Shown: one piece after another, positions 22,801 to 63,822 of the stretch | Layout of the letters: each line of letters begins with the position of its first letter | Numbering within the stretch: position 1 is the first letter of the stretch | Origin: Allolobophora icterica | Taxonomy: Eukaryota > Annelida > Clitellata > Crassiclitellata > Lumbricidae | NCBI GenBank assembly: GCA_963556255.1 | Contig: OY744606.1 | Span: 72,478,908 to 72,542,907, forward strand | Length of the DNA stretch: 64,000 nucleotides | Reading direction: 5' to 3' | Program-made: the position numbers and the translations under genes | The notes under the pieces: model-generated | Database searches by the model: none | The model's input: the letters and a program-made list of their open reading frames with translations, nothing else | What the model was told of the DNA's origin: nothing

Positions 22801-24303
22801 CTGTCGAGCAGAAACTTCATTTCTGTTGCACCTGCGTCATCGGCGTTCTGCACCAATTCCTGTAGTTTGAGAGTACAAGCCAACGCTGGTATTATATATG
22901 TGCAAAAGAGTAATGTTAGTTAATTATTCTCGTCGGATTCTTAAAATATTATTATAATTTTAAAGTAAATATCTAACATTTGGACTAAACTGAGTCCATT
23001 TTGACAAGTGCCCTGCAATTTAGCATCAACATTCCCATCTTAAGTGTTGACGACAATTTCTCGCTGGACTAAATGCACTTTCATCTGACTAGTTTGCTAA
23101 CTCCTAGCAGGTTCTATTGGAATCCGTAAAGTTTTAATAAACCAGTTCTTCATGAAGAAATAGATCTGGCAGTTGCTAAAAATTAGAAAAGTAAGAAAAG
23201 TTAGTGAACGATTGGAGTAATGGTGACATCCCAGTGACATCCAACCTTCGTCATTTTGTTTTGATTTTACATTCTCGATCGGGCCTTGATCTTTTAATGT
23301 GTTTTTTATACAGAAGTTGGTTTAATAAATAGATGCATATTCTAGCTTAGAGCTACAAATTTGGGCAAAAAATTAAAATAACATAAATATGACTACATTC
23401 TTTAAAGCAAGTTTTAAATTATACACTATATGATGTCGAAATTTTTGCTAAATTTCAACTATTTATTGCATTGACCCAATTTCAAACGTGATAATTTACG
23501 TTCATTAAGTCGACTGTACAATATTAACAGTGTATGTTCGTTCGTTACTGGGATTTCTATGTTTCTAGGTTCCTGCTACGAAATTTATGTGACTACCAGA
23601 GTATTTGCCCGTCATATATGACGGAGAGGAAGAGGGATGGAGGAAAGGAGTAAGAGAAAGAGAGAGAGAAGTAGGGCCACGATCATCAGCAGCCTCGGCC
23701 AACTGGGCTACGGTTGAGGCTGGTGCAAGGAAGAGGCCACAACAACAAGGGCAGAGGGATGGAGGGAAGGAGTGAGAGGGAGGGAGATGGAGAGGTAGGG
23801 CGGGAGGAAGGGAGGTAGTCTGTGTGTGAATCCGTTTCTCTGCCTGACCGTCCGTCTGTCTGTCTGGCTATGCGTATGTATGTCTATTGGCGAGTGTTGC
23901 TGGGCCGGGCGAATTTAGCATCAGTTACCTTGCATACATGCCACAGTACAGCTGCCTGCATCGGCCTTCGACCAATGCAAGCAGCGTAGGCAGCATCAGT
24001 GACATTCCAGTTCGCTCGATACAGGCAGCGTAAGCAACATCGGCTACATTCCAGACATTCTTTTAGCGTTTATCGACTGAGGGACACACGGATCTCGGAA
24101 ATGATATTATAGATAATTTTGCACTAGTATAAGCCTGCCTACTATTGTTTATTCTGCATAATAATTTAGATTTTGGCCTACGAACATTTAGAAGCATGAA
24201 GATTGTAATAGGTCTACCTTCAGTATCTGTCCATCCGGCGGGTATTGCTTCAGGATGCTTTGCAGGTGTTCGATCAGTGTAGGTGGACTCAGGTTAAACT
24301 TAT
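10531..24303 (-). CDS. Sacsin-like giant protein, two GHKL ATPase units plus C-terminal HEPN (6 visible exons, 5' end missing)
   Basis: Exons on the minus strand are 24303-24218, 22859-22743, 22277-22130, 21487-19826, 19372-11529 and 10836-10531. All five junctions keep phase, giving about 3,386 codons to a TAA stop at 10531-10533. The first GHKL ATPase unit has the N-box [11 protein letters not shown] and the G-box [15 protein letters not shown]. The second, in the giant exon near 17200, has [11 protein letters not shown] and [14 protein letters not shown]. The protein ends in a HEPN domain. This order matches sacsin (SACS), a large chaperone-like protein built of Hsp90-ATPase-like repeats with a C-terminal J/HEPN region; I see no DnaJ motif here. 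Human sacsin is about 4,600 residues, so this is a shorter relative or lacks a repeat. The start codon was not found. A cytosolic co-chaperone role is inferred from family only. Confidence 0.88.
10837..11528 (-). other. Intron of the sacsin-like gene
   Basis: 692-bp GT-AG intron (donor CAG/GTATTG). It holds the MITE at 10950-11089 and AT-rich unique sequence. Confidence 0.88.
10950..11089. mobile_element. GCGTAGACTC-family hAT-like MITE, copy 2 (140 bp, intronic)
   Basis: Ends CACAAGCGTAGACTC and TTTACGCCAGTG. TTCTCAAG is duplicated exactly at 10942-10949 and 11090-11097. It is close to copy 1 (1536-1669) over its whole length. Confidence 0.92.
11529..19372 (-). CDS. Sacsin-like gene, giant exon (7,844 bp)
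   Basis: A single open exon of about 2,614 codons. The acceptor is TTTTTTCAG/GG at 19373, and two bases complete a glycine codon from the previous exon. The donor is CACCAG/GTATTG at 11529. About residues 690-900 of the exon form the second GHKL ATPase fold: [24 protein letters not shown] (ATP/Mg-binding Asn), the ALCVYNDS strand and [14 protein letters not shown]. Long sacsin-repeat sequence follows, including [15 protein letters not shown]. The last approximately 60 residues ([16 protein letters not shown]..) begin HEPN. A Gln/Ser/Pro-rich linker precedes HEPN. Open frames on the other strand are shadows. Confidence 0.93.
19373..19825 (-). other. Intron of the sacsin-like gene with a short LINE 3' tail
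   Basis: GT-AG intron of 453 bp. About 19625-19720, on the minus strand, reads AATAAAAGAATTTTAATTTG followed by TTTTGATTTGATT repeats. This resembles the 3' tail of the LINE ending near 59240, so it is probably a 5'-truncated copy. Confidence 0.7.
19826..21487 (-). CDS. Sacsin-like gene, exon 4 (1,662 bp)
   Basis: Acceptor TGTGTTTTCAG at 21488; donor AACAGCG/GTAAGT at 19826. It enters with two bases that complete an Asp codon (HIT-D-LPSL) and leaves with one base, so both joins are in frame. It continues the first GHKL unit ([28 protein letters not shown]) and then sacsin-type sequence with [20 protein letters not shown], parallel to the corresponding motif after the second GHKL unit in the next exon. 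Confidence 0.92.
21488..22129 (-). other. Intron of the sacsin-like gene
   Basis: 642-bp GT-AG intron between exons 3 and 4. Apart from the exon relic at about 21540-21672 it is unique AT-rich sequence. Confidence 0.85.
21540..21672 (-). pseudogene. Decayed duplicate of a sacsin-like exon inside an intron
   Basis: Minus-strand sequence reads [20 protein letters not shown], resembling the genuine exon at 22130-22277 ([20 protein letters not shown]). At DNA level TTTGTCTCTGAATTTAGCAT and the following TGTAGGCGTAA parallel the exon. The G-box downstream is not conserved. It looks like half of a tandem exon duplication that has decayed. Confidence 0.6.
22130..22277 (-). CDS. Sacsin-like gene, exon 3 (GHKL G-box)
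   Basis: 148 bp, phase 0 in and phase 1 out. It encodes [12 protein letters not shown] and [14 protein letters not shown], the glycine-rich ATP-lid motif of the first GHKL unit. Acceptor TTCAAAG/GGCCCT, donor ACTG/GTTTGT. Confidence 0.9.
22278..22742 (-). other. GC-AG intron of the sacsin-like gene
   Basis: The donor reads CACCAG/GCAAGT, the standard strong context of the minor GC donor class. The acceptor ends TTCAAAG. Reading frame is continuous only with this GC donor. The intron contains the MITE at 22421-22645. Confidence 0.8.
22421..22645. mobile_element. hAT-like MITE (225 bp) in the GC-AG intron
   Basis: Termini CAGTGTTTAATCTA and TAGATTAAACACTG are inverted. GCTGATATT is found on both sides (22412-22420 and 22646-22654), nine matching bases where eight are expected. 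AAAAAGGTCAT-like subrepeats and GGCTACGCTCCTG relate it to the element at 1762-2031. Confidence 0.82.
22743..22859 (-). CDS. Sacsin-like gene, exon 2 (GHKL N-box)
   Basis: 117 bp, 39 codons, phase 0 at both ends. Begins [20 protein letters not shown], the N-box of the first GHKL ATPase. Acceptor CAAACTACAG, donor CACCAG/GCAAGT. Confidence 0.92.
22860..24217 (-). other. Intron of the sacsin-like gene with purine-rich low-complexity DNA
   Basis: 1,358-bp GT-AG intron between exons 1 and 2 of the visible gene. 23618-23825 is a GA-rich tract (GGAGGAAAGGAG and similar), and CTGCCTGCCGTCTG-like runs follow to 23890. A weak repeat of CGATGCAGGCAGCGTAAGC lies near 23955-24045. No exon seen. Confidence 0.7.
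24218..24303 (-). CDS. Sacsin-like gene, most 5' visible exon
   Basis: 86 bp entering with two bases and leaving in phase 0 (CTGAAG/GTAGAC). Encodes [20 protein letters not shown].., the helix that precedes the N-box in sacsin repeats; the next exon continues directly with [10 protein letters not shown]. The acceptor is ATATCTGCAG. The start codon must lie in a further upstream exon that I could not find. Confidence 0.85.
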
Positions 24304-24861
24304 CTGCAGATATATATTTACAAACACCGTTCAGCACATGAACCCAGGGCTTAAAATAATGTGTGTTTTCTTACACAAAGTGTCCAGTTGACATTGTCGA
24401 ATGTGCAGTTGATTCGTCTCGAGTTGCTGCGTATAGTATGAATTTTTGAGAGATTAGCTAAGTCAACTACACACGATTTCAATCCAATATCTGAAGTTTC
24501 TCATATCAGTTCAAGTGCAGTTTTAGGGAGAGCGTGCCGTTGACATTTCTGAGTAGGCCTATTTATGGCACTTCATGAACCTACGTGGCCTTGTGTGTGG
24601 GGGAGAGTGTGCAGTTGACATGTCTGAGTATTTTAGGCACTGCATGGATCTGTGTTCGTCTTGTACGATTTAGTTTTTTGTTTTAATTAGCTCACTTTGC
24701 GCTTCTGTTTCAAATCGATTGTATTCACATTCGCTGCAATGTTCTCCAGAGATAATGTGAACAGATGCAACTGGAGAATAATATAATAATACACATAACA
24801 TTTAGGTTGTTCGGATGGTGTGCAATCTGTGTTAGAACCACTGCAAGTTAACCTTTACTGC
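24304..24861. other. Upstream flank or 5' intron of the sacsin-like gene
   Basis: No convincing exon. Two related blocks of GTGCAGTTGAC..TGTCTGAGTA near 24400-24430 and 24600-24640 form a weak local duplication. Confidence 0.4.
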
Positions 24862-25163
24862 TTAATAGCTCATCTCTCCCAGCTTCCTCTTAAAAGCTGT
24901 GACAGTGTCCACTGAGACCGTACTATCATCCAAACCATTCCACAAGTCTACAGTTCTTGCACTGAAGAATTTCTGCTCTAATGTTCCTTTCGGTTTATTA
25001 AATAATCTATACCTGTGTCCTCGAGTCCCTTTGTCTGGTGCTAATTCAACTGCCTTCTTTCCAGTGACAATCTTGTAGGCTTCAATTAGGTCTCCTCTGC
25101 TCTTCCTTTCCCCTAATGATATTAGTCCACACCTTTTCAACCTTTCTTCATAGATAGAATTAA
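24862..25163 (-). mobile_element. LINE C-terminal fragment (minus strand)
   Basis: An open frame of about 100 codons reads YEERLKRCGLISLGERKSRG, DLIEAYKIVTG, RGHRYRLFNKP, KFFSARTVDLWNGL, FKRKLGEM. This is the usual C-terminal end of CR1/RTE-like LINE reverse transcriptases. A relative on the plus strand lies at about 61890-61990. The sequence is 5' truncated. Confidence 0.85.
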
Positions 25164-25275
25164 TACACCGACCGTACATCGTCGGTAGGAAGATAAGACG
25201 GCGAGGGAGAGGACCTGCTACCTGCCATCATATCCCGAGGCAAAGAAATAGAAGTCGCTAAAATTCATACCCATG
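25164..25275 (+). repeat. SINE body fragment
   Basis: CGTACATCGTCGG..GACGGCGAGGGAGAGGACCTGCTACCTGCCATCATATCCCGAGGC-type text matches the body of the SINE at 10270-10400. The tRNA-like head is absent. Confidence 0.75.
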
Positions 25276-25439
25276 GCAGTGTTTCGGTTTTAGTTTAAGG
25301 GACTGCTCTTCTGTTCGTCCTCCTCTTTCTCCTATTCCTCTTCTTTGTTGAAATTATTGACTTATGTTCGTGCAGTGTTTGCTTAATAATTATAACATCT
25401 GCACTGTCAATAGACTTTTGTTAAACGTTAGTCAACCTT

Positions 25440-26812
25440 CTGCTGACGACACTGGACGTCGCATATCTTGGATTAATCGTGTCGTATTTGGAGATTTGCA
25501 TAGCGCCGCTCACAGCTAAGGCCATTTAGTAGCGCTCCCAGTGCGAAGGCCCCGAGAGAAGAAAAAGGTTTTAAGCACAGAAAGGGATGTGGAAGAGATC
25601 CAGAAAGCAAGGTTACCCCTAGAGAGGAAGGGGGCATTTCACAGGGAGGGCCCTATGTTGGGTTGGCAAAAGATCTAGTTTGAGCTAGAGTGGTTCTGGC
25701 AGGCGGAACAAATAGGACATGCCGGTCGCGAGAGCGGAGAGGTCGTTGAGAAGCTGTAGAAAGAGGGGGCAGATGAGGTCCCTGAGATATCTGGGGGGGG
25801 GGATACCCAGTTTGGACTTAAGGACGAGAACAAGAACTTTAAATTAGATGCGGGTTAGGAGAGGAAGCCAGTGAAGTTGATTGACCATAAACGAAGAGAT
25901 ATGGGAAAATTTAGGAAGACGAGCAATCAGTCTGGCGGCAGCATTGAGAACTGACTGGAGAGGAGACAGGCGGACCCTACGAAGACCAATAAGAATTGAA
26001 TTGCAATAGTCGATTCTAGAACAGACAAATGCGTGTACTATAAGGGTCAAGGTGCATAGGCGTAGACTCTGGGGGTCAGCCGGGGCGCGTGCCCCCCCCC
26101 AATAATTGAGGAGCCGGGGCAATGCCCCCCCAAAATCGAGAGGAGAATTTCTTCAAATATTAAAATATTATGTTTCAATATATACAAATTTCTTCAGAAA
26201 CAGAAAATCAGAGACACAGAACTGAAATACTATCAGAAATTCATAATGAAAACAAAAATTTATTTTTATCTTCAATTTCTTCAATATGAAACAAATTTAC
26301 ATGTAGGCCTAAACAAAACGCCCCATTTCATACGCATTAACGTAAACCGGAAGCCTCTGCTGACTGTCCAGACTAGAGGTGGAAAAGTTTTTTCGGTATT
26401 TGGTTTTAAACAAAACCAAAAGAAAAAGAAAACCACAAAAAATTTTTTGTTTTACAAAAAAATTAATTTCTTCTTTTTTTAGAAGTTATTTTAATAACAT
26501 TGATTTAATTATTTTTATTTTTCGGAAATCGCAATTAACTGAATTAAACTGAGTTGGAGCTCTTGGTCATGCCATTTTTCATGATTTTTATGATCCGAAA
26601 TCCAAAAATCTTAAAAACAACAAAACAACAAAAGCCATAAAAATGAAAAAAAACAACAACAAACAACAACTTTTCATATTGAAAAAAACTTGTTTTTCTG
26701 GTCCAGAACCTATGCCCCCCCCAATATTTTGGACAAGTTTACGCCAGTGTCAAGGTGGATAGGGAAATGGATTTGCGAATAGTTCTGAATAATGGGTTGT
26801 TATTATAGATGT
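25440..26812 (-). mobile_element. LINE (L2-like) C-terminal fragment, split by a MITE
   Basis: Minus-strand coding trace: NPLFRTIRKSISLSTLTLIV, HAFVCSRIDYCNSILIGL, LQSVLNAAARLIARLPKF, VNQLHWLPLLTRI, then YLRDLICPL and a frameshifted tail to about 25440. The MITE at 26055-26749 lies between the first two blocks, and removing it restores a continuous reading. No intact ORF remains. Confidence 0.82.
26055..26749. mobile_element. GCGTAGACTC-family hAT-like element, copy 3 (695 bp)
   Basis: Ends CATAGGCGTAGACTC and TTTACGCCAGTG. TCAAGGTG is duplicated exactly at 26047-26054 and 26750-26757. It is five times longer than copies 1 and 2; the extra internal part is A/T-rich with an AACAACAAACAAC tract and no transposase. 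Confidence 0.92.
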
Positions 26813-26840
26813 CGTAGGCCTACTAAATGTGCTTTATACA

Positions 26841-27019
26841 CAGCAACGTAACTAGGATTTTTCGTTTTGGGGGGGGGGCTTAAGCCTTGAACATGGCAAC
26901 ATTTATACAGTGTTCATACGAATTTTAGCCGCAAGCATACAACGGCTTGACTTGTTTGGGGGGCTTCAACTTTGTTTGGGGGACTTAAGCCCCCAAGCCC
27001 AACGCTAGATACGTCCCTG
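26841..27019. mobile_element. hAT-like MITE (179 bp)
   Basis: Ends CAGCAACGTAACTAGG and CTAGATACGTCCCTG are imperfect inverted repeats. TTTATACA is duplicated exactly at 26833-26840 and 27020-27027. Confidence 0.88.
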
Positions 27020-27117
27020 TTTATACAGTTCAGCACAACTGTGAATCATACACATAACAAAGGTTTACTTCTAAAATATTTGACGGAGGTGGGGGCGGCT
27101 GTAGACTGTAGCAGGAT

Positions 27118-27318
27118 CAGAGGCGGCGCTACACCAGGGCGAGCCAGGGTATATGCCCTGGTAAAAGAGCCTTTGCCCTGCTCGTTGCCCTGCCAGAAAT
27201 TTGGCCCTGCCCACAATTTGTTCAGGCATAAATCGCCCTCTGCACTGGTTACTTCAACTTACTTGTACGACTGCACTGGCTATGCCCTAGTTACAGAAAG
27301 TGTCTGGCGCCGTCACTG
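27118..27318. mobile_element. hAT-like MITE (201 bp)
   Basis: Ends CAGAGGCGGCGC and GGCGCCGTCACTG are imperfectly inverted. AGCAGGAT is duplicated exactly at 27110-27117 and 27319-27326. GCCCTG is repeated many times inside. Confidence 0.88.
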
Positions 27319-27350
27319 AGCAGGATCTATTAGGGCCTACGCTCAGAATT

Positions 27351-27710
27351 CAGGGACGTCATTTCAGTTTTTTTCAGGGGGGGGGGGGCAAGGACGTCAA
27401 AAAAGAGGTAACAAAATTTTTTTCGCGCACTGCGTGAAGAAATTTAACAGTTTTTGGGTGTTTCTTCTAAATGTTTCGGGGGGAAAACTGCATAATGTGC
27501 CCCCCACTGTCAAAGAAGTGTGGTCCTGTGAAAAAAACCTATGCAGACTCTAGTTTTGTTAATAGTATATTATAATTCCTTGAATTTGAGTATCATTTTT
27601 TTTCTTTTTTACCCCTTTCTTCTTCCTCCTTTTCTTATTCCAGCTTTTTCATTTTTTTTTCAAAAATCAGGGGGGGAAATGGCCCCCTTCCCAACCAAAT
27701 GACGTCCCTG
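27351..27710. mobile_element. hAT-like MITE (360 bp)
   Basis: Near-perfect TIR CAGGGACGTCATTT / AAATGACGTCCCTG. TCAGAATT is duplicated exactly at 27343-27350 and 27711-27718. G runs are next to the 5' end and C runs near the middle. Confidence 0.92.
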
Positions 27711-27718
27711 TCAGAATT

Positions 27719-28729
27719 GGGGTTCAAGTTACCCTCGACCCCATGTCCCAGCTGCATGTGAACAAACACTGGGAGCTTCAAATGACATCTCTATCTAATT
27801 TCGGAATTTTCCAACTGAAGCCAAAACTTGCAAAGCAGTGCATAAACTGCTTATGGCGGAACTAAGTCAACTGCGAGTCTCTTTTCTACCGCGAATGCAA
27901 ATAGTTTTGGCTTTCAACTTGACGCGTATTCTTTCAGTCGAAGTTGGAAGATAAACAAGTGCGCAGACGCATAAAAAGTAAAATAGACAAATGTGTCTTT
28001 CTAACGTACCTTTTCTTGACATTTTTGTTAGTCTCCCAAGCCTTGTTTTCGATTGGCTTCGCTTTCTCTGGTTGTACGGTCTCGTTTATAGATTATGGTC
28101 TCGTTAGCTTTCGCAGACAGCTTAACAAGCCAAGTACGCTTCAAACCGACCACCGTGCATCTTTAATTAATTATATTTAAATGACTGTTTTATAGACGCA
28201 CTATTGATGTGCTTGCTCCAACGACGCTGTCTTGAAACCAGAAAAACCCAGAGTTATGAAACATACCGGATTTCCAGCTTTCACTTTCGATTTTCTAGAT
28301 GTTTGATTTTCTGAATGTTTACGGCTTAGTCTAACTCTGAAATACGATATTCAGAACAACAAACCATTGCCTTCTGTATACATGTAATGACAGGCTATCT
28401 CAATCAATAGCCCTATAGGCCTATCGGTAGAGATGGCTCTGGCATTGCCTTCTGTCAGTGTAGAAGGCATTGGCTCTGGCCGTAATGCTGGCCATAATTA
28501 GACGTGTGACGTCACACAGCTTGGCTTCAAGACTTGGCGGGGTTGCACTAAAGGACCTATTCCTTTGCTGGCGGTGATGCCACTTATATTCTATTACAGA
28601 CATATGCACAGTTCCGCCCTTTTTGTGTAATTAGGTCAAATAGCGCCACCTAGCCGTTCCGGGGTTAGAAAATTCGCGTGGATAGCTTTATTGATGCTAC
28701 CGCTCAGACTGTGTTAATAAGCTCCTTCG
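27719..28729. other. Unique sequence, nothing recognised
   Basis: About 1 kb between repeats. Short open frames (for example 27944-28180) lack motifs. A small palindrome TGCCTTCTGTCAGTGTAGAAGGCA-like (split at the centre) lies near 28445-28470. Confidence 0.4.
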
Positions 28730-29170
28730 ATCACATTTTAGCCAGTTTTCCCGTTCTCTTTCTCTTCCTTCGCCTTCTTCCTCTTCTTCCTATTCCACAT
28801 CCTGTACTCCTTGGCCTCCTCTTCCTATATCCCACCTCCTGCATTCCTTGGCCTACTCCTTCTTTCTGTTCCTCTCCTCCTGCTCTCCTTGGCTTCTTCC
28901 TCCTCCTTCCTCTTCATTGTCCTCTTCTTCCTATTCCCACCTCCTAGTCCCCCTACTCCTGCATGCCTTGGTCTCCTCCATCCACTTCTTCCTAATTGTC
29001 GTCCTATTTCTTTTTCTCCTCCTCGTCCACTTGGCCTCCTCCTTCTTCTCCCTAATTTTCCTCCTATTTCTTTTTCTCATCCTCATCCACTTGGCCTCCT
29101 CCTTCTTCTCCCTAATTTCCCTCCTTTTTCTCCTCCTCTTCAACGTGGCCTCTCCTCCTCCTCAACCTCC
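28730..29170. repeat. CT-rich low-complexity tract with short direct repeats
   Basis: Pyrimidine-rich on the plus strand, with TTGGCCTCCTCCTTCTTCTC blocks repeated about every 65 bp between 29025 and 29150. The long open frames across it are Pro/Leu/Ser strings without a domain. GA-rich sequence follows to about 29260. Confidence 0.75.
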
Positions 29171-29603
29171 CATCAGTTTGTGTGCCATAATGAGGGAGTG
29201 ATACCGGGAGGGAGGGAGGAAGGAAGGGAAGGGTGGGAAGGGAGGGAGGCAGAGACGGACCACCGCTACAATCCAAAGCTTTTACCGTAGGACACGCAGA
29301 TCTGGGAAACTATATAAGAGATGAACACACAGAGCTGGGAAATTATATAAGAGATTATTGGCATAATAAGTGGTAATACAGTTAATTATTTTCAGTAAAT
29401 TTTAGTCGTTGATTTTGAGTTTACTGGTGTAGCCCTCAGCTTCAAGAATAATTATTTCAGTGGCCCGCGGAGTCAAAATGGTTGGACAGCACTGATATAG
29501 GGCATTGAACCCACCCAACATTGAACGGCAAAGTGTGCTCTGATGGAGAAAGTGGTTGCTGCACTGACATTGTAGACCCTTTAGTTCAACTTTTTCGATA
29601 AAT
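29171..29603. other. Unique sequence with a short GA-rich start
   Basis: No gene or element recognised. TGGGAAACTATATAAGAGAT and TGGGAAATTATATAAGAGAT are repeated near 29305 and 29337. Confidence 0.4.
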
Positions 29604-30348
29604 GAAGGCGGAGGAAGCTAAGGATACCCCACATTGAGAATCCTAGCCATACAAATGTTACAAAAAGCTATAGAAATCAAACTCAACATTATGTAATATA
29701 GGGCCTACGCAGCTAGGTTCTGGTCGATAGGCTTTCAGTATTGCTCGGTCCGCGCTATAGTTGGCTACTGCATAAGATGATTTCGAAAGCCTTTGATGGC
29801 GCCACATAAATAAAGCGTCTGCAGTATCTGGGCCTTGATGCCGGCAGCATCTCTGAGTAGTTGGGGGCACTTGGTGCTGTTCGAAGTGCTATTATACAGA
29901 CTGACGAATACAATACGCTATAATAAAAATATAAGCGTGGTGTGAGCAGTTGCTTAATTATTCGAAATTGTAACTGTCATAAATGAATATCGTTGTATGA
30001 TGCAAGGAACAGGAGAAGAGAAAAAAAGGAAGACAAAGGATTGGGAAGTGAAAATAGCGAAGGAGAGAGTTGAGGAATGGATGGTATAAAGAGAAAAGAA
30101 CAGGTAAATGAAAGGTATGATAAAGTATTTGAATAAAGGCAGAGGAAGCTAAGGATACCACACACTGGAAATCCTAGCCATACGAATGTTATAAAAATCT
30201 TCCTAGACCTATCTATAGAAATCATGCTAAACATTGTGTAATATAGGGCCGACGCAACTAGGTTCTGGTCCACAGGCTTTCAGTATTGCTCGGTCTGCTC
30301 TATAGTAGGCTACTTCATAAGATGATTTTGAAAGCCATTGACGGTCGT
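29604..30348. repeat. Direct duplication of about 200 bp (29604-29805 and 30137-30348)
   Basis: Both copies run from GAGGAAGCTAAGGATACC through TCCTAGCCATAC, AATATAGGGCC, AGGTTCTGGTC and GGCTTTCAGTATTGCTCGGT to AAGATGATTT. They are about 85-90 percent alike by eye, with an insertion in the second. The 330 bp between them is unique. Confidence 0.8.
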
Positions 30349-30906
30349 CTGGTAGATTTAAGTCTATAATTTAACTTAGGCATAGGCCTAATTATTTGTC
30401 TTATTCAAGCCCTTAGTCAAACAAATAAATCTAAACATAAGAAGTACCATATAATTATATCATTTATCATAGGCCAATTGACAGCTTTGACGTGTTGAAA
30501 GCCAGGTTGAATAAGATTACTTGTACGGTTACTAAAGCTAGGGTGTAGGCTATAAATCCTAGATAAATCCTTCTTTGAATGATGGTTTGTATAACACATC
30601 CTTCTTTGAATGATGGTTTGTATAACACTACTTATAAGTTATAACTAGAAATATTTATATAAAGGTTGGGCTGTATATTGTACAATATGCAATCCATGTT
30701 AATGAGTATAGCTAGGAATTAGGATACACAGTCCAGTTTTAATGTTAAAGAGGCCATGACCTGGTATTCAGTACTTGTTGTGTTTAGAATGGACTGCATA
30801 GTACATACTGCATAAAAACGTGTAATATAGTGATGAATAAATTATCTTCCTACAAACAGTAGCCTACATTTTAGTTATATATATGTGTCTACAGTTGGAC
30901 AATTAA
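30349..30906. other. Unique AT-rich sequence
   Basis: Only a short local repeat, CCTTCTTTGAATGATGGTTT at about 30568 and 30600, was noted. Confidence 0.4.
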
Positions 30907-31127
30907 TAATAATAATAATAATAATACTTTTTCTTTAATTAAGCGCCTGCAAACGCACTGCGCTGTACAAGTACATGTTATGCGATAAATCTTAACTACT
31001 AACAGAACAGACAGCAGTGTATTTTACACGGCGCAAATTGCAGCCTACAAAGCATGTCCGCCTATGGGACTCGATCTCTGTACCTCTCGCACTCTACGCC
31101 AGATCTTATCCAATGCGCTACCGGGCA
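30907..31127 (-). repeat. tRNA-derived SINE, copy 2 (minus strand)
   Basis: Almost the same as 4777-5035: ATT-type tail at 30907-30927, body, and on the minus strand the tRNA-like head TAGCGCATTGGATAAG..ATCGAGTCCC. Differs mainly by a 10-bp deletion near the tail. Confidence 0.85.
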
Positions 31128-31323
31128 TTGATTTGAATAATCACTTGATTGGATTGTCCATCAAACATTTGAAATTATTCAACAGCAATAATACACTTGC
31201 AAACAATAATATGAAACTACAAAAATAACAAGCAGCTTAAATGCATATAGTCATTCTGACGTAACCTGGTTTGGCTAACAGAAACAATTACTAAGGAAAT
31301 GCTAGAGATACTACAGTCATTGC

Positions 31324-31571
31324 CAGGGCTTTTTTTCAGCCGGAACGAGCCGGAACGGCGTTCCGGCACCTTTTTCTGGTACTAAAGAATAATTTATTTA
31401 TTGTAATTATTAAAACAATAATTTATGTATTTTAATTTAATTTAAGTGTTTTTGAACTGTTTTCAGTGTTTATTGAGACCCCTTCCAACCCCCAATCCCG
31501 TTTTTCTCGTGATTTTAGACAGCCCATAATTGTTGCGTTCCGGAACCTTTTTTTCTAGAAAAAAAGCACTG
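31324..31571. mobile_element. hAT-like MITE (248 bp)
   Basis: Ends CAGGGCTTTTTTTC and GAAAAAAAGCACTG are inverted. GTCATTGC is duplicated exactly at 31316-31323 and 31572-31579. GTTCCGGCACCTTTTT and GTTCCGGAACCTTTTT form inner subterminal repeats. It lies 3' of the amidase gene. Confidence 0.9.
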
Positions 31572-32212
31572 GTCATTGCAGATTTATGCATTCATAGCTT
31601 TACTCTTTACCAACTGCTATAATTCTTTTGCGATAAATACAGAAGCATGCAAAAAAAGATTGGCTTACGCTACACTTACATAGTTAATGGCCGATGTGCA
31701 ACTGTTGTGTAATGTGTATATGTGTGCGTGCAGCATAGCATATATAGTTGCGAGATAAAAAGATTGCTATCGACAGACTGTTAGACAGCAACTTTCACAA
31801 AACACTAGAGTAGAATCCAATCGCTTGCAGTTATTAATTGCTATTGTAATATTAGTGAGAGTGGGATAATCTTACTACTATAATATAAACCAAGGAAACT
31901 TTGCGGAAGTAGTCATATCCAGTGTTTAACGACATCCGATGCCTGTCAGGCGGTTGGTGCCTACCTCTTTGCCTTATAATCATCATCTACCTTTCATATA
32001 TTAGCGTGTATACACAGTGGCTACTAGATCGTAGCCACTGTGTTCATTTACATATATAGTTGCATTAAATTATTCTTCATTATAGAACTGAACACGATTC
32101 ATTCGTTACGGTAAGTACACAACTCTGAGTAATGATTAGGTTGAATTGCTTTTCTTGTATGAGACATAATTAGTTATTTGTGTTGTTATTGTTGTTTTTG
32201 CTATCATTGCTA
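31572..32212. other. 3' flank of the amidase gene
   Basis: AT-rich sequence downstream of the amidase stop (minus strand); probably 3' UTR and intergenic. A small inverted repeat (ACACAGTGGCTAC..GTAGCCACTGTGT) lies at about 32013-32043. Confidence 0.45.

Positions 32213-63822
<31,610 letters not shown>

Noticed and set aside
27944..28180. 78-codon open frame with hydrophobic segment as a gene or sacsin 5' exon
   Set aside because: Wrong strand for the sacsin-like gene, no start or splice context, no recognisable motif.
28811..29290. 159-codon Pro/Leu/Ser-rich open frame
   Set aside because: Low-complexity pyrimidine tract with direct repeats; no domain and no splice support.
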